From DUQX01 sp050948825 (GTDB lineage Bacteria > Bacillota > Dethiobacteria > DTU022 > UBA8154): a stretch of 64,000 nucleotides of DNA. The stretch lies in contig JBMNEO010000006.1 of the NCBI GenBank assembly GCA_050948825.1, positions 1 through 64,000 on the forward strand, read 5' to 3'. Both the position numbers and the translations under genes were made by a program. Of the stretch, positions 16,241-24,542 are shown piece after piece; within the stretch, counting starts at the first letter, position 1; each line of letters starts with the position of its first letter. The notes beneath the pieces are model-generated. The model did not search any database. It worked only from the letters and a program-made list of their open reading frames with translations, and was not told where the DNA came from.

Positions 16241-16946
16241 ATGTCCGTCAATAAAACGGGAAAGAAAAAAATCGGCAGACTTGCCAGAAGAAAAATTATT
16301 TATTTGATTATCGCCCTGGTGCTGGTAGGAGGACTGGTGCTCAGTGCTACCTACGGTCTTTTTAATTACTATTTTGGTGGGGGAAAACTGGTTTCCCAGG
16401 CTGAGGGTGACGAATACCTTTACGGCCTGTTACGGCAAGCCGCTCGAACTGGAGAAAGCCGTGGATAAGGACCCCTCAGAAGTGAAAAACAAGGTTGAAC
16501 TCGGTAATACCTATTATGCAATATCCATGCACTATTATATGCGGCAGGATATGAAAGAGATGGAGACCTATGCCGGGAAGAGCAGGGAATTATATTTGGA
16601 AGCGTTGGACGATGGGCTGAAAGAGCCGGGTGTAACGCTAAATGTGGCATTGCTGGCTTTATTAAAGGGGGATGAAACGCAGGCAGAAAAATATTTCAAA
16701 GAGACCCTGGAGTTGGAGGAAACGAATCCCGATGCGCACTTATATCTGGGCAGCTTGATGTATTCCAGGGGCAAGGAGGATGAGGCTATTATCCACTGGG
16801 AAAGGGCTCTGGAGCTGGCAGAGGACGGCTCTCCGGTTGCACAGACAGCTGGCTATTATTTGGATCTTTCCAAGGAAGACGAAGGCAGCCAATCCAACAC
16901 AGCAGGCGAAGGCAGCCAATCTGGGACAGACGAAAGCAGCCAATAA
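16241..16946 (+). CDS. Membrane-anchored TPR protein (frame broken by one base)
   Basis: The first frame gives a basic N-terminus and one transmembrane helix (IIYLIIALVLVGGLVLSA, about residues 19-36). Near 16421-16440 the frame breaks. From there a frame one base later continues with PLELEKAVDKDPSEVKNKVELGNTYYAI and two or three TPR-like repeats to about residue 210. A low-complexity Ser/Gln/Glu-rich tail follows. Removing one base gives a continuous 234-residue protein. TPR proteins of this kind are protein-binding scaffolds outside the membrane. The partner is unknown. The break fits the single-base-excess pattern seen elsewhere in the window. Confidence 0.75.
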
Positions 16947-17100
16947 GCGCGATGGGTTTTAAACACCGATATTAAAGGTGCAGTCAATATTGCAAGAAAG
17001 TATCCAGGATCTCTTAACAGCGTCAAACCGGTAGTGGTATTGCATAGGCCTGTAATGTATGGGTTCAACGGCAAAAGTTCCTGGAATGACGAAGCCCGGT
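16947..17100 (+). pseudogene. C-terminal relic of a TnpB (IS200/IS605 OrfB) gene
   Basis: Directly after the TPR stop codon and in the same frame, the translation reads WVLNTDIKGAVNIARKYPGS. This matches the conserved TnpB C-terminus, whose catalytic Asp lies in the pattern N-x-D-x-x-(G/A)-A-x-N-I. It continues with KPVVVLHRPVMYGFNG. No upstream zinc-finger or RuvC parts remain, and there is no start codon. The fragment is about 50 residues, too short to act. It marks a former insertion sequence whose remainder was deleted when the TPR gene end came to lie next to it. Confidence 0.65.
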
Positions 17101-17118
17101 TTTTTAATGCCGGGCAGT

Positions 17119-18558
17119 TTACTTATCATACCGAAAATACCTTTTTCTTTTTTCCTTCCTGTTATCTTTGTACTTATTTCGTTTCCATGAAGAAACTGTT
17201 GCTCCTCCTTTAAAACTCTTACGGCTTTTCTTCTTGAAGGATTGCTCTTCCGTTAAATGTATTTGCGTCTGAGTATAATCCGGTTCCTTCGTAAGCATTT
17301 TTAGCGCCGCGGATAGCAGCGTTACAGAGTCATTATCCTGCAGCAGCGTCTCCGCCAGTTCCTTATAATGACGGGTATCGCCTTTCTCAACAACACTCAG
17401 TAATCTCTCCACAGTATCCTGCTGCTGTCCTTCCATCGCTTCACTCACCGTAGGGACAACCTGGCGGATGATTTTTCTTTTGGTTGTTTGTTCAATCATT
17501 CTCAGTTGGCCCATCTCCCGGGATGTTATAAAAGTGATGGCCACACCCGCTTTCCCCAGGCGGCCTGTGCGGCCGATACGATGGACATAGTTGTCAGGGT
17601 CCTGAGGGATATCAAAGTTATAGATATGACTGATACCGTCAATATCCAGGCCCCGGGCAGCAACGTCTGTAGCCACCAGTATTTCCGTGTCCCCCCGTTT
17701 AAAGCTACCCATTACACTGTCCCTTTTAGCCTGGGAAAGATCGCCGTGAATTCCTTCGGCAGAGTAACCGCGCCTGTTCAAAGCCTCGCTAAGCTCATCC
17801 ACCCGCTTTTTCGTTCTGCCGAAAACAATTGCCAAATTGGGCGATTGTATATCCAAAACCCGGCAGAGCACTTCAAACTTTTGTCGTTCCTGCATTTCAA
17901 TGAAAAACTGTTCCGTGTTAGAAACGGTAACTTCTTTCGTTTTAACCTGAATTAATTGCGGATTTTTCATAAATTGTTTAGCTAAGTCCTGAATAGTCCT
18001 GGGCACGGTTGCAGAAAAAAGCATCGTTTGCCGTTCATGGGGAACGTCTTGTAAGATCATTTTTATATCATCAATAAACCCCATATTAAGCATTTCATCT
18101 GCTTCATCGAGAACCACAGTAGACACATTTCCCAGCCGTATCGTTTTTCTCCTCATATGGTCCATTAAACGCCCCGGTGTTCCCACAATAATCTGAGGTC
18201 TGTTCTTCAGGGACCTGATCTGCCGGTTTATATCCTGACCTCCATATATAGGCAAAGCGCGAACGCCTTTTACCTGTCCAATGGTATTTAATTCTTCTGC
18301 TACCTGGACTGCCAGCTCGCGGGTTGGTGCAACTACAAGGCCTTCCACCTTTTCTGTCTCCCGATCGATTTTTTCTACCAGAGGGATGCCAAAAGCAGCA
18401 GTTTTACCTGTTCCTGTCTGTGATTGCCCTATAAAATCCCGACCGGCCATTGCTAACGGAATAGCCTGCTCTTGTATGGGTGTGGCAGCTTCAAAACCCA
18501 TTCGAGAGATAGCCTGTAATACAGGCTGGCTTAATCCCAGTTCTCCAAAAAATATCAT
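17119..18558 (-). CDS. cshA: DEAD-box RNA helicase CshA-like
   Basis: A 479-residue helicase with Q motif (GFEAATPIQEQAIP), motif I (SQTGTGKT), Ia (PTRELA), motif II DEAD, motif III SAT, motif IV-V (LVATDVAARGLDI) and VI (HRIGRTGR). A basic C-terminal tail rich in Lys, Arg and Ser (from about residue 435) should bind RNA. CshA helicases unwind RNA in ribosome assembly and mRNA decay, often at low temperature, which fits the cold-shock gene directly upstream. The start is ATG 18558 with AAAGGAG upstream. Confidence 0.93.
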   Translation of the reverse strand: MIFFGELGLSQPVLQAISRMGFEAATPIQEQAIPLAMAGRDFIGQSQTGTGKTAAFGIPLVEKIDRETEKVEGLVVAPTRELAVQVAEELNTIGQVKGVRALPIYGGQDINRQIRSLKNRPQIIVGTPGRLMDHMRRKTIRLGNVSTVVLDEADEMLNMGFIDDIKMILQDVPHERQTMLFSATVPRTIQDLAKQFMKNPQLIQVKTKEVTVSNTEQFFIEMQERQKFEVLCRVLDIQSPNLAIVFGRTKKRVDELSEALNRRGYSAEGIHGDLSQAKRDSVMGSFKRGDTEILVATDVAARGLDIDGISHIYNFDIPQDPDNYVHRIGRTGRLGKAGVAITFITSREMGQLRMIEQTTKRKIIRQVVPTVSEAMEGQQQDTVERLLSVVEKGDTRHYKELAETLLQDNDSVTLLSAALKMLTKEPDYTQTQIHLTEEQSFKKKSRKSFKGGATVSSWKRNKYKDNRKEKRKRYFRYDK

Positions 18559-18583
18559 CTAGCAAAATCTCCTTTGAAAAGGG

Positions 18584-18615
18584 AAGGGCATTTCCGAAAT
18601 ACCGGGAATGCCCTT
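18584..18615 (-). terminator. Terminator-like hairpin between csp and cshA
   Basis: AAGGGCATT (18584-18592) pairs with AATGCCCTT (18607-18615). On the minus strand the stem is followed by CCCTTTTC. It lies between the cold-shock gene and the helicase. It may end most csp transcripts while letting some read into cshA. Confidence 0.55.
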
Positions 18616-18644
18616 AATTTCCTTCTATTTGATTTTTCTTTCCC

Positions 18645-18842
18645 TTAGATACGAGTTACATTTGCAGCCTGCAGACCGCGATTGCCTTCCACGATATCAA
18701 ATTGCACTCTTTGACCTTCATCCAAAGATTTAAATCCTTCACCTTGAATAGCAGAGAAGTGGACAAAAACATCCTCGCCTTCTTCTCTTTCGATAAAGCC
18801 AAAACCTTTTTCAGCATTAAACCATTTTACTTTTCCATCCAT
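18645..18842 (-). CDS. Cold-shock protein, CspA family
   Basis: A 65-residue single cold-shock domain with RNP1 (KGFGFIE) and RNP2 (VFVHFSAI) motifs. It is full length for the family and starts MDGKVKWFNAEKG. It binds single-stranded RNA or DNA and acts as an RNA chaperone. The ribosome binding site AGGAGG precedes ATG 18842. More than 150 bases of non-coding sequence lie upstream, in keeping with the long 5' leaders common for csp genes. Confidence 0.95.
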   Translation of the reverse strand: MDGKVKWFNAEKGFGFIEREEGEDVFVHFSAIQGEGFKSLDEGQRVQFDIVEGNRGLQAANVTRI

Positions 18843-19266
18843 CTTAGATAGACCTCCTAGTATTTTTTGTTCAAAAAGCGAATTACATCAAGCACCTTAC
18901 GTCCTACCGGAAACCAGAGGCCTAGAAAGATGGTCAATTTATTCAACTTTTCAACATCTCTTATAAGTGTATCACAAAACAAAAGAAATTGCAAACAGAA
19001 TTTGGCAACAAGCTTGGTGGGAACGTTGTGAGTTATTTTTAATATAATATATCCCCCAAGAACAGCCTAAAAAAATAATTCATATTTAGTGTAATATGGT
19101 TATAAATTCCTATATTTACCTCCGTGATACCATTATAATATGGGAAAAAGAACGATTATATCGATATGTAAGTAATAACAGACTGTATATTCTGCTTGAA
19201 TTAATATAACAATAGATGTATAATCTTATTTATGGAAAACTTTTAAATTGAGGTTTCCGTCATCAT
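18843..19266. other. Divergent intergenic region between csp and tRNA-Sec
   Basis: About 420 AT-rich bases. The minus-strand side is the probable long csp leader. The plus-strand side holds the tRNA-Sec promoter at 19196-19224. No reading frame is supported. Confidence 0.6.
19196..19224 (+). promoter_or_regulatory. Sigma-A promoter for tRNA-Sec
   Basis: TTGAAT (19196-19201), a 17-base spacer and a perfect TATAAT (19219-19224). Transcription should start near 19231, about 35 bases before the tRNA. Confidence 0.75.
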
Positions 19267-19363
19267 GGGAGTAGCTGGCGGCCTGGTGGCGCCCGCGGAC
19301 TTCAAATCCGTTCGGTGGGCTGATGAGGTCCATGGTGGGTTCGATTCCCATCTACTCCCGCCA
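19267..19363 (+). tRNA. selC: tRNA-Sec (anticodon UCA)
   Basis: A 97-base tRNA with an 8-bp acceptor stem (GGGAGTAG with CTACTCCC), anticodon TCA at 19302-19304 in the loop CTTCAAA, a long variable arm, the T-loop GGTTCGATTCC and an encoded CCA end (19361-19363). The long acceptor and variable arms are those of bacterial selenocysteine tRNA, which decodes UGA with the help of SelB. Together with selA and selB at 26123-29472 it shows that the organism makes selenoproteins. None was recognised in this window. Confidence 0.95.
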
Positions 19364-19394
19364 TATATTTAAAATAACTAAGCGGAGGCCGGGG

Positions 19395-19550
19395 ATGAGC
19401 GAGGAATTTGAATCACAGGTAATTAGCAGCCATGTTGTTAAGTGTCCTGTTTGCGATGGAAACCAGGGAGTAGTGTTGGTGTGGAATGATGGCGATGTTG
19501 ATTTTATCTGTATAGGATGCAAACATAAAGAACGTTTAAGTCTGGATTAA
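19395..19550 (+). CDS. Small zinc-ribbon protein downstream of tRNA-Sec
   Basis: A 51-residue protein starting at ATG 19395 with GCGGAGGCCGGGG upstream. It has two Cys pairs, VKCPVCDGN (near residue 17) and CIGCKHKE (near 42), separated by an acidic-aromatic stretch. I recognise no named family. It lies 31 bases after the tRNA and may be transcribed with it. Fold and metal binding are inferred from the Cys pattern. Confidence 0.65.
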   Translation: MSEEFESQVISSHVVKCPVCDGNQGVVLVWNDGDVDFICIGCKHKERLSLD

Positions 19551-19714
19551 TTTTTTTCTATAGAAAAGAGGTCTTCATGTCCTCAGATCTTCCCCGGCCT
19601 CCGGGTCTTCCTCAGGGTGTCTATTAGACCGGCAAGGCTGGAATGATCGTTATTTTATTTTATATTGATGTAACCAGGCATTGTTCCTTCTGATATTAGC
19701 CGTAAGAAGCAAGT

Positions 19715-20995
19715 TCAGAGACTGGCTGGTTTTTTTATGTGGCCGGGGAAGGATTCCGGCATAAAGAATACCATCAGCAGGGCAACGGCGATACATACGG
19801 TGTATAAAATGAAGATTGCGCGGAAGGCAAAAAGGGAGGACTGGTTTTCCAGAAAAAAATCCAGGAGATATCCGGTTACTCCTTGAAAAACTGCTACGCC
19901 GACAAACATCCCTGCATTGACTGTTCCCATAGCTGTACCGGCAATTTCCACCGGAAAGAGTTCTTTTGCGCAGCCGAGATTTATGAGGAAGGTTACGCTG
20001 AATATTCCTATGGCAAAATAAAGTAAAGATGTTAATAAGGGACCGGGATAAATGGTGAAGGAGACAAGGGTTGCCCAGGTAAGAAGCATGCCTATCGTTC
20101 CGATAAAAAGCACCGGGCGACGTGCTTTAAAATAGCGGTCGGATAATATTCCCCAGAACAGCCCGCCGCAGATCATTCCAATGGAAACGAACATTAAATG
20201 GGTGCCGGCAGCCTCCCGGCTGATATTAAAGCTGTCCTGCAGGTAAGACGCTCCCCACAGGCCGGTGAAACTGAAGAGAACCCCATAAACCAGAAAAGCC
20301 CAGATTGCAAAAGGCCAGAAGTAAGAATATTTCCAGAACTGTTTACCTGCAATGCCTGAAGCTGTAACGGCGGCTTCTTGATCCCCTGTTTGGGTATCCG
20401 CGATTTCCTCTCCAGCTTTTATTGCCTGTGCCGGGCGGGGCTTCATTAAAAACCAGGCGAGAATGGTGAATATCAGCAAGATTATCGCCGGAACGGCAAA
20501 GGAATAGCGCCAGCCTATAAGCTCTACCATCACAGCCATAGGGTAGGTGGAAAACAACAGACCGAGGCAGCCTATCGCGTTGATTATACTGGTTAACGTA
20601 GCAAATTCTTCAGGGCGATACTCCGTGGAGAGGTATTTAAGTGCCGGGATCCATATGCCCGCTGTGCCTGCCCCGGTTAGTATACGTGCCCATGTAGCCA
20701 TCCCTATACCCTGTGAAAAAGCAAAGAGCAGAGCGCCGGCAACACCCAGCAGGCCGAAGCCGAAAACAGTAAAGCGCACCCCGATGCGATCCGAAAGCAT
20801 CCCGACGGGTATCTGAGCTGCGGCATAAGCGTAAAAAAACCCTGAGGACATCAACCCCAGAGCAGCAGCAGGCGCTGCCAGATCGATCATAAGGTCTTCT
20901 ACTATGATGGCTGTGCTTGCACGGAGAAAAAGAGCAAAGATAAAAAGTAGACAGAGAACACCGAAGACCAGCGTTCGTTTTGGAATACGGGTCAT
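19715..20995 (-). CDS. MFS transporter (organic anion type)
   Basis: A 426-residue major facilitator protein with about 12 membrane spans and a polar central loop (about residues 195-220). The loop between helices 2 and 3 reads PVGMLSDRIGVR, the family signature. It resembles MFS carriers of carboxylates, but the substrate cannot be told. It is the last gene of the sigma-54-controlled operon with the carboxyltransferase and acyl-CoA dehydrogenase, so uptake of the acid degraded by that operon is plausible. ATG 20995 is preferred; a TTG at 21001 has closer spacing to GGGAGGAG. Confidence 0.8.
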   Translation of the reverse strand: MTRIPKRTLVFGVLCLLFIFALFLRASTAIIVEDLMIDLAAPAAALGLMSSGFFYAYAAAQIPVGMLSDRIGVRFTVFGFGLLGVAGALLFAFSQGIGMATWARILTGAGTAGIWIPALKYLSTEYRPEEFATLTSIINAIGCLGLLFSTYPMAVMVELIGWRYSFAVPAIILLIFTILAWFLMKPRPAQAIKAGEEIADTQTGDQEAAVTASGIAGKQFWKYSYFWPFAIWAFLVYGVLFSFTGLWGASYLQDSFNISREAAGTHLMFVSIGMICGGLFWGILSDRYFKARRPVLFIGTIGMLLTWATLVSFTIYPGPLLTSLLYFAIGIFSVTFLINLGCAKELFPVEIAGTAMGTVNAGMFVGVAVFQGVTGYLLDFFLENQSSLFAFRAIFILYTVCIAVALLMVFFMPESFPGHIKKPASL

Positions 20996-21194
20996 CTCCA
21001 ATATCTCCTCCCAAACAAACTAAAGATAAAAAAATTTTAAATCAGGTTTAACCTATTGTTATTATTCTGTTAACTTTTCCAAAACCCTGCACCAATAATT
21101 AGAAAAACAATAAAAACAATAAATGCTCCTGCTAACCGACCACTTTAAGGAATTTAAGGATTCATTGCATGTTTTAGTTTTAAAGAGGAGTTTT

Positions 21195-21338
21195 TCAGTT
21201 TAAAGCTATGAGTTTCCGTTTTAAAATCTTGCCTGTAGAAGTTTTAGGTAACTCGACAAGAAATTCAATAGCCCGAGGGATTTTGTATGCAGCAAGGTTT
21301 TCCTTTAAAAGAACATGACCCGACTTTACCATAATCAT
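21195..21338 (-). pseudogene. C-terminal relic of an AMP-dependent acyl-CoA synthetase
   Basis: Directly after the acyl-CoA dehydrogenase stop codon, 47 codons read NLAAYKIPRAIEFLVELPKT then STGKILKRKLIALN and stop. This is the end of the AMP-binding enzyme C-terminal domain, including the conserved Lys of TGKILKR. The roughly 470 residues before it are missing. A frame opening at ATG 21338 exists, but such a short piece cannot catalyse. It suggests the operon once held a full acyl-CoA ligase next to the dehydrogenase and lost it by deletion. Confidence 0.8.
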
Positions 21339-22490
21339 TCAAGACCTGGCATTGAGACCTATCAGCTCACGTCCGATAGTCAATTTGTGCATTTCTCTTG
21401 TACCCCCAAGAATAGTTGTCAGGATTGCATCGCGATAGTGCCGAGCTACGGGATAATCATCGGTGCAGCCATAGGCTCCGTGAACACGAATGGCTTGCTC
21501 TGCAGCTCTTACAGCAAGGTCGCTTGCCAACAACTTGGCGGCGGAAAGTTCTTTGGCATGAGGAAGATTTTTACTTTTTAGATCGGCAGCATAATATACC
21601 TGCCAGCGGACAGCCATGAGCTCTGCGGCCATGGTGGCGATGGTATCCTGGATCATCTGGAATGAACCGATGGGCTTTCCAAATTGCGAACGTTCTTTGG
21701 CGAATTTGATGCTGGCGTCCAGACAGCATTGTACCATGCCGAGCGCTCCGGCTGCGATAAAAAGACGGGCGGAATCAATTCCGTGGAGAGCAACGTTAAG
21801 GCCGCGTCCAACTTTATTGATGAGATTTTCCTTGGGCACCCGACAATCCACGAAACCAAGATTACACAGGTCCCCGGCCTGATCGCCTATCATACTGATC
21901 GGATGGCTCGAAAAACCGGGAGTGCTTACATCCACCGCAATCAGGGCAGTCCCCTTCCATCCCAAACTTTTATCTGTTTGGCATAGCACCAGGACTGTAT
22001 CTGCTATACCGCCATGGCTGATAAAGTTTTTTGTCCCGTTAATGATCCATTCATCTCCAACGAGTTCGGCCCTGGTTTCTATAGCTCCGGCATCGCTGCC
22101 TGCAGCAGGCTCTACCGCCCCTACCGCTATAATGGTTTCTCCTCGACACAGCGGGGGAAGATATTGTTGCCTTTGCTCTTCGCTGGCGGCTAAATAAAAG
22201 ATAGTTGCCGCTAAAACGCTTTGCCCTAAAGCAGTAAGGGTCTGCGACCAGCTTACATAGCTCAGTTGCTCCCATACGAGAGCCGCTGCAGTATAGTCAT
22301 ATCCCGCGCCTCCGTACTGCTCAGGAATATGTATCCCCAGCATTCCCAGCTTGCCCAACTTTTTTGTAAGCTCAAGGTTTACCTTGCGCTGCTCCTCGTA
22401 TTCCCTGATTGTGGGCAACATCTCGTTTAGTGCAAATTTCCTTGCATTATCCTGAAGCATTCTTTGTTCTTCAGTCAGACCAAAATCCAT
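21339..22490 (-). CDS. Acyl-CoA dehydrogenase
   Basis: A 383-residue flavoprotein dehydrogenase of full length. Family features include MDFGLTEEQRMLQD at the start, the FAD/substrate region AVGAVEPAAGSDAGAIET (near residue 122), ERSQFGKPIGSFQMIQD (near 265) and YGCTDDYPVARHYRD near the C-terminus. It removes two hydrogens from an acyl-CoA and passes the electrons to EtfAB; etfBA lie at 31405-33169. The substrate is not evident. The linked carboxyltransferase suggests a glutaryl-, methylmalonyl- or propionyl-CoA type pathway. The start ATG 22490 has AGGAAGG upstream. Confidence 0.93.
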   Translation of the reverse strand: MDFGLTEEQRMLQDNARKFALNEMLPTIREYEEQRKVNLELTKKLGKLGMLGIHIPEQYGGAGYDYTAAALVWEQLSYVSWSQTLTALGQSVLAATIFYLAASEEQRQQYLPPLCRGETIIAVGAVEPAAGSDAGAIETRAELVGDEWIINGTKNFISHGGIADTVLVLCQTDKSLGWKGTALIAVDVSTPGFSSHPISMIGDQAGDLCNLGFVDCRVPKENLINKVGRGLNVALHGIDSARLFIAAGALGMVQCCLDASIKFAKERSQFGKPIGSFQMIQDTIATMAAELMAVRWQVYYAADLKSKNLPHAKELSAAKLLASDLAVRAAEQAIRVHGAYGCTDDYPVARHYRDAILTTILGGTREMHKLTIGRELIGLNARS

Positions 22491-22555
22491 ATATACCTTC
22501 CTCTCGTTATATAATAATTCAGTTCCCCCAACTGCATCTTTAAAGGTGTTTGATT

Positions 22556-24112
22556 TTAAAGGGGGATGTTTCCATGCCGCTTGGGAACTGTATCAATTTT
22601 TTTATTTTGTATTAACCTGAGAGATTGAATGAGAGTTCGTCTGGTCTCTCTGGGTTCAATGATGTCATGTATATATGTCACATCGGATGCTAAGGCCATA
22701 GGATCCGCATAATGGGTTCTATATTCCTGAATCTTCTGAGCTCTGAAAGCTCCAGGATCAGGGGCATTCTTGATCTCATCTGCATAGAATAATGCCACGG
22801 CCTGTTCGGCTCCCATGGCGCCAACTTCGGTAATTGGCCACGCAAATATCAGATCCGTTCCAAATCCTGGTAATATTCCCATACCCAGAGCTGCCCCGCC
22901 GTATACCTTTCTTAACAGGATGGCTACCTTGGGCACGGTTGCTTCGGATAAGGCGTAGAGCACCTTTGCGCCATGCCGAATGATCCCTGAATATTCCTGG
23001 TCTTTACCGGGCAAATACCCCGGAGTATCTACCAGGAGTATAATAGGAATATTGAAGGCATCACAGAAACGGATAAACCGTGCCTGCTTGTCAGCGCTGT
23101 CAACACTCATGCAGCCTGCCTTTATCCTGGGCTGATTGGCAACAATACCAACAGTATTTCCTTCCATCCTGGCAAAGCCGACAATTATCTCCGCGGCAAA
23201 TTCAGGTTTAACCTCGAGGAATTCACCTCCGTCCACGATATCATTGATAACAAGGTGCATATCATATCCCTTGGTAGGTTGTACCGGAACGATATGCTCA
23301 AGTGTTTCTGTAAAGCGATCCGGGTAATCTCCAATGTCCTTATGAGGCGGTTTCTCTCTCCAATTAGAGGGGAGATAAGACAGGAGACTGCGTATTTCTT
23401 TCATACAATCGGCCTCAGTTTTAACCCTGAAATCGGCAACACCTGATATCTGGCAATGAACTTTTGAGCCTCCCAACTCTTCCAGGCTTATATCCTCGCC
23501 CAGTACCGACTTGACGACCCTCGGACCTGTTATACACATATGGGATATATCGTCCACCATAAAAATAAAGTCAGTCAAGGCCGGTGAATATACCGAGCCC
23601 CCGGTGCAATTGCCTAAAATGGCAGAAATCTGTGGCACAGCCCCGGAGCAGCGTGTATTTATATAAAACACCACTCCGGCAAACTTTTCATCGCTGACGC
23701 GGTACGGGTCATCACTGCCTGCAAGCTCAGGCCTGATAACCCGCGCCCCGGGCGAATCGTTAAGACCGATCAGGGGTACGCCCATATCCAGAGCCATTTC
23801 ATGGATCTTATATAACTTTCTTCCATGATAATAACCTTGAGAGCCTCCAAACACTGTTGCATCCTGGGAAAAGACGCAAACAGCCCTGCTGTCTATAGTC
23901 CCGTGCCCGATAACGATACCATCGCCGGGTGCGCCGATTTTATGTTTGATCAACATATTAAATTCATGGAAGCTGCCGGGATCCAGCAGCATATCGATTC
24001 TTTCACGAGCCGTCAGTTTTCCTTTTTCATGCTCCCGGGCAATCTTCTTTTCGCCTCCGCCCAAAGATGCAATATATTTGGTCTCACGAAGTCTTTGAAT
24101 ATGTTCCTGCAT
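22556..24112 (-). CDS. Acyl-CoA carboxyltransferase (PccB / MmdA-like)
   Basis: A 518-residue carboxyl transferase with the two crotonase-like halves. The N-terminal half has KLTARERIDMLLDPGSFHE and FSQDATVFGGSQGYYHGRK. The C-terminal half has GIVANQPRIKAGCMSVDSAD and LVDTPGYLPGKDQEYSGIIR. It fits propionyl-CoA carboxylase beta chains or methylmalonyl-CoA decarboxylase alpha chains. No biotin carrier, biotin carboxylase or membrane decarboxylase subunit is in the operon, so partners must come from elsewhere. It is the first gene behind the sigma-54 promoter at 24207-24222. The start ATG 24112 has GGGGAGG upstream. Confidence 0.88.
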   Translation of the reverse strand: MQEHIQRLRETKYIASLGGGEKKIAREHEKGKLTARERIDMLLDPGSFHEFNMLIKHKIGAPGDGIVIGHGTIDSRAVCVFSQDATVFGGSQGYYHGRKLYKIHEMALDMGVPLIGLNDSPGARVIRPELAGSDDPYRVSDEKFAGVVFYINTRCSGAVPQISAILGNCTGGSVYSPALTDFIFMVDDISHMCITGPRVVKSVLGEDISLEELGGSKVHCQISGVADFRVKTEADCMKEIRSLLSYLPSNWREKPPHKDIGDYPDRFTETLEHIVPVQPTKGYDMHLVINDIVDGGEFLEVKPEFAAEIIVGFARMEGNTVGIVANQPRIKAGCMSVDSADKQARFIRFCDAFNIPIILLVDTPGYLPGKDQEYSGIIRHGAKVLYALSEATVPKVAILLRKVYGGAALGMGILPGFGTDLIFAWPITEVGAMGAEQAVALFYADEIKNAPDPGAFRAQKIQEYRTHYADPMALASDVTYIHDIIEPRETRRTLIQSLRLIQNKKIDTVPKRHGNIPL

Positions 24113-24206
24113 ATGAATTCCTCCCCATATAATATCTTTTTTGGTCTATCCCATTGATTTTTAAATAAGAGCATTCTATCTCGGTGACATCCCACTGATA
24201 GAATAA

Positions 24207-24222
24207 TGCAATAATTATGCCA
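24207..24222 (-). promoter_or_regulatory. Sigma-54 (-24/-12) promoter of the carboxyltransferase operon
   Basis: On the minus strand the sequence is TGGCATAATTATTGCA, with GG and GC exactly 12 bases apart. It matches the sigma-54 consensus TGGCAY-N5-TTGCW at every fixed position. It lies about 95 bases before the carboxyltransferase start. The divergent neighbour encodes a sigma-54 activator, which supports the call. Confidence 0.88.
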
Positions 24223-24287
24223 TTTAACGCCTTTCTGAAAAAAGTTTTCTTGACATATTTTCGTCCCGGGAAACTGTCTTTTAGAGC

Positions 24288-24307
24288 TATGAGCATTTAT
24301 GCTCATA
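24288..24307. promoter_or_regulatory. Palindrome, probable activator binding site (UAS)
   Basis: TATGAGCAT and ATGCTCATA form a perfect 9-bp inverted repeat around TT. Its centre is about 75 bases upstream of the -24 element, the range where sigma-54 activators bind. The Fis-type helix-turn-helix of the neighbouring activator is the likely reader. Confidence 0.7.
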
Positions 24308-24542
24308 ACTGCGGTGGATTGCGCTAAATGCTGGATCTCAAAAGAATGATCGTTATTCCTTTTAAATTATTTTCCTATAAAATGACATCGTTAATATTTT
24401 TGCCCCTGCTTGATTATTTCATATTAATGTAAGTTTATACAAGTTGGTGAAGGGCGTCATTGTTAATTATCTAAAAATTTGTTATAATTATTGTAGGTTA
24501 TCAGAACATTTTGTTTGTTTTTCAAATACTGGAGTGATATTG

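Larger units (their letters stand above)
24113..24542. other. Divergent control region of the catabolic operon and its activator
   Basis: 430 bases between the carboxyltransferase (minus) and the sigma-54 activator gene (plus). They hold the sigma-54 promoter (24207-24222) and the palindrome (24288-24307) described separately. The activator has no clear promoter of its own that I can support. A TTG codon at 24444 extends its frame, but the ribosome binding site favours 24543. Confidence 0.6.

Noticed and set aside
17092..17113. GCCCGG / CCGGGC inverted repeat near the cshA 3' end as a terminator
   Set aside because: The T-run lies in the loop rather than after the stem on either strand.
24444..24542. 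TTG 24444 as the start of the first sigma-54 activator
   Set aside because: The added 33 residues match no domain, and a well-placed ribosome binding site supports ATG 24543.
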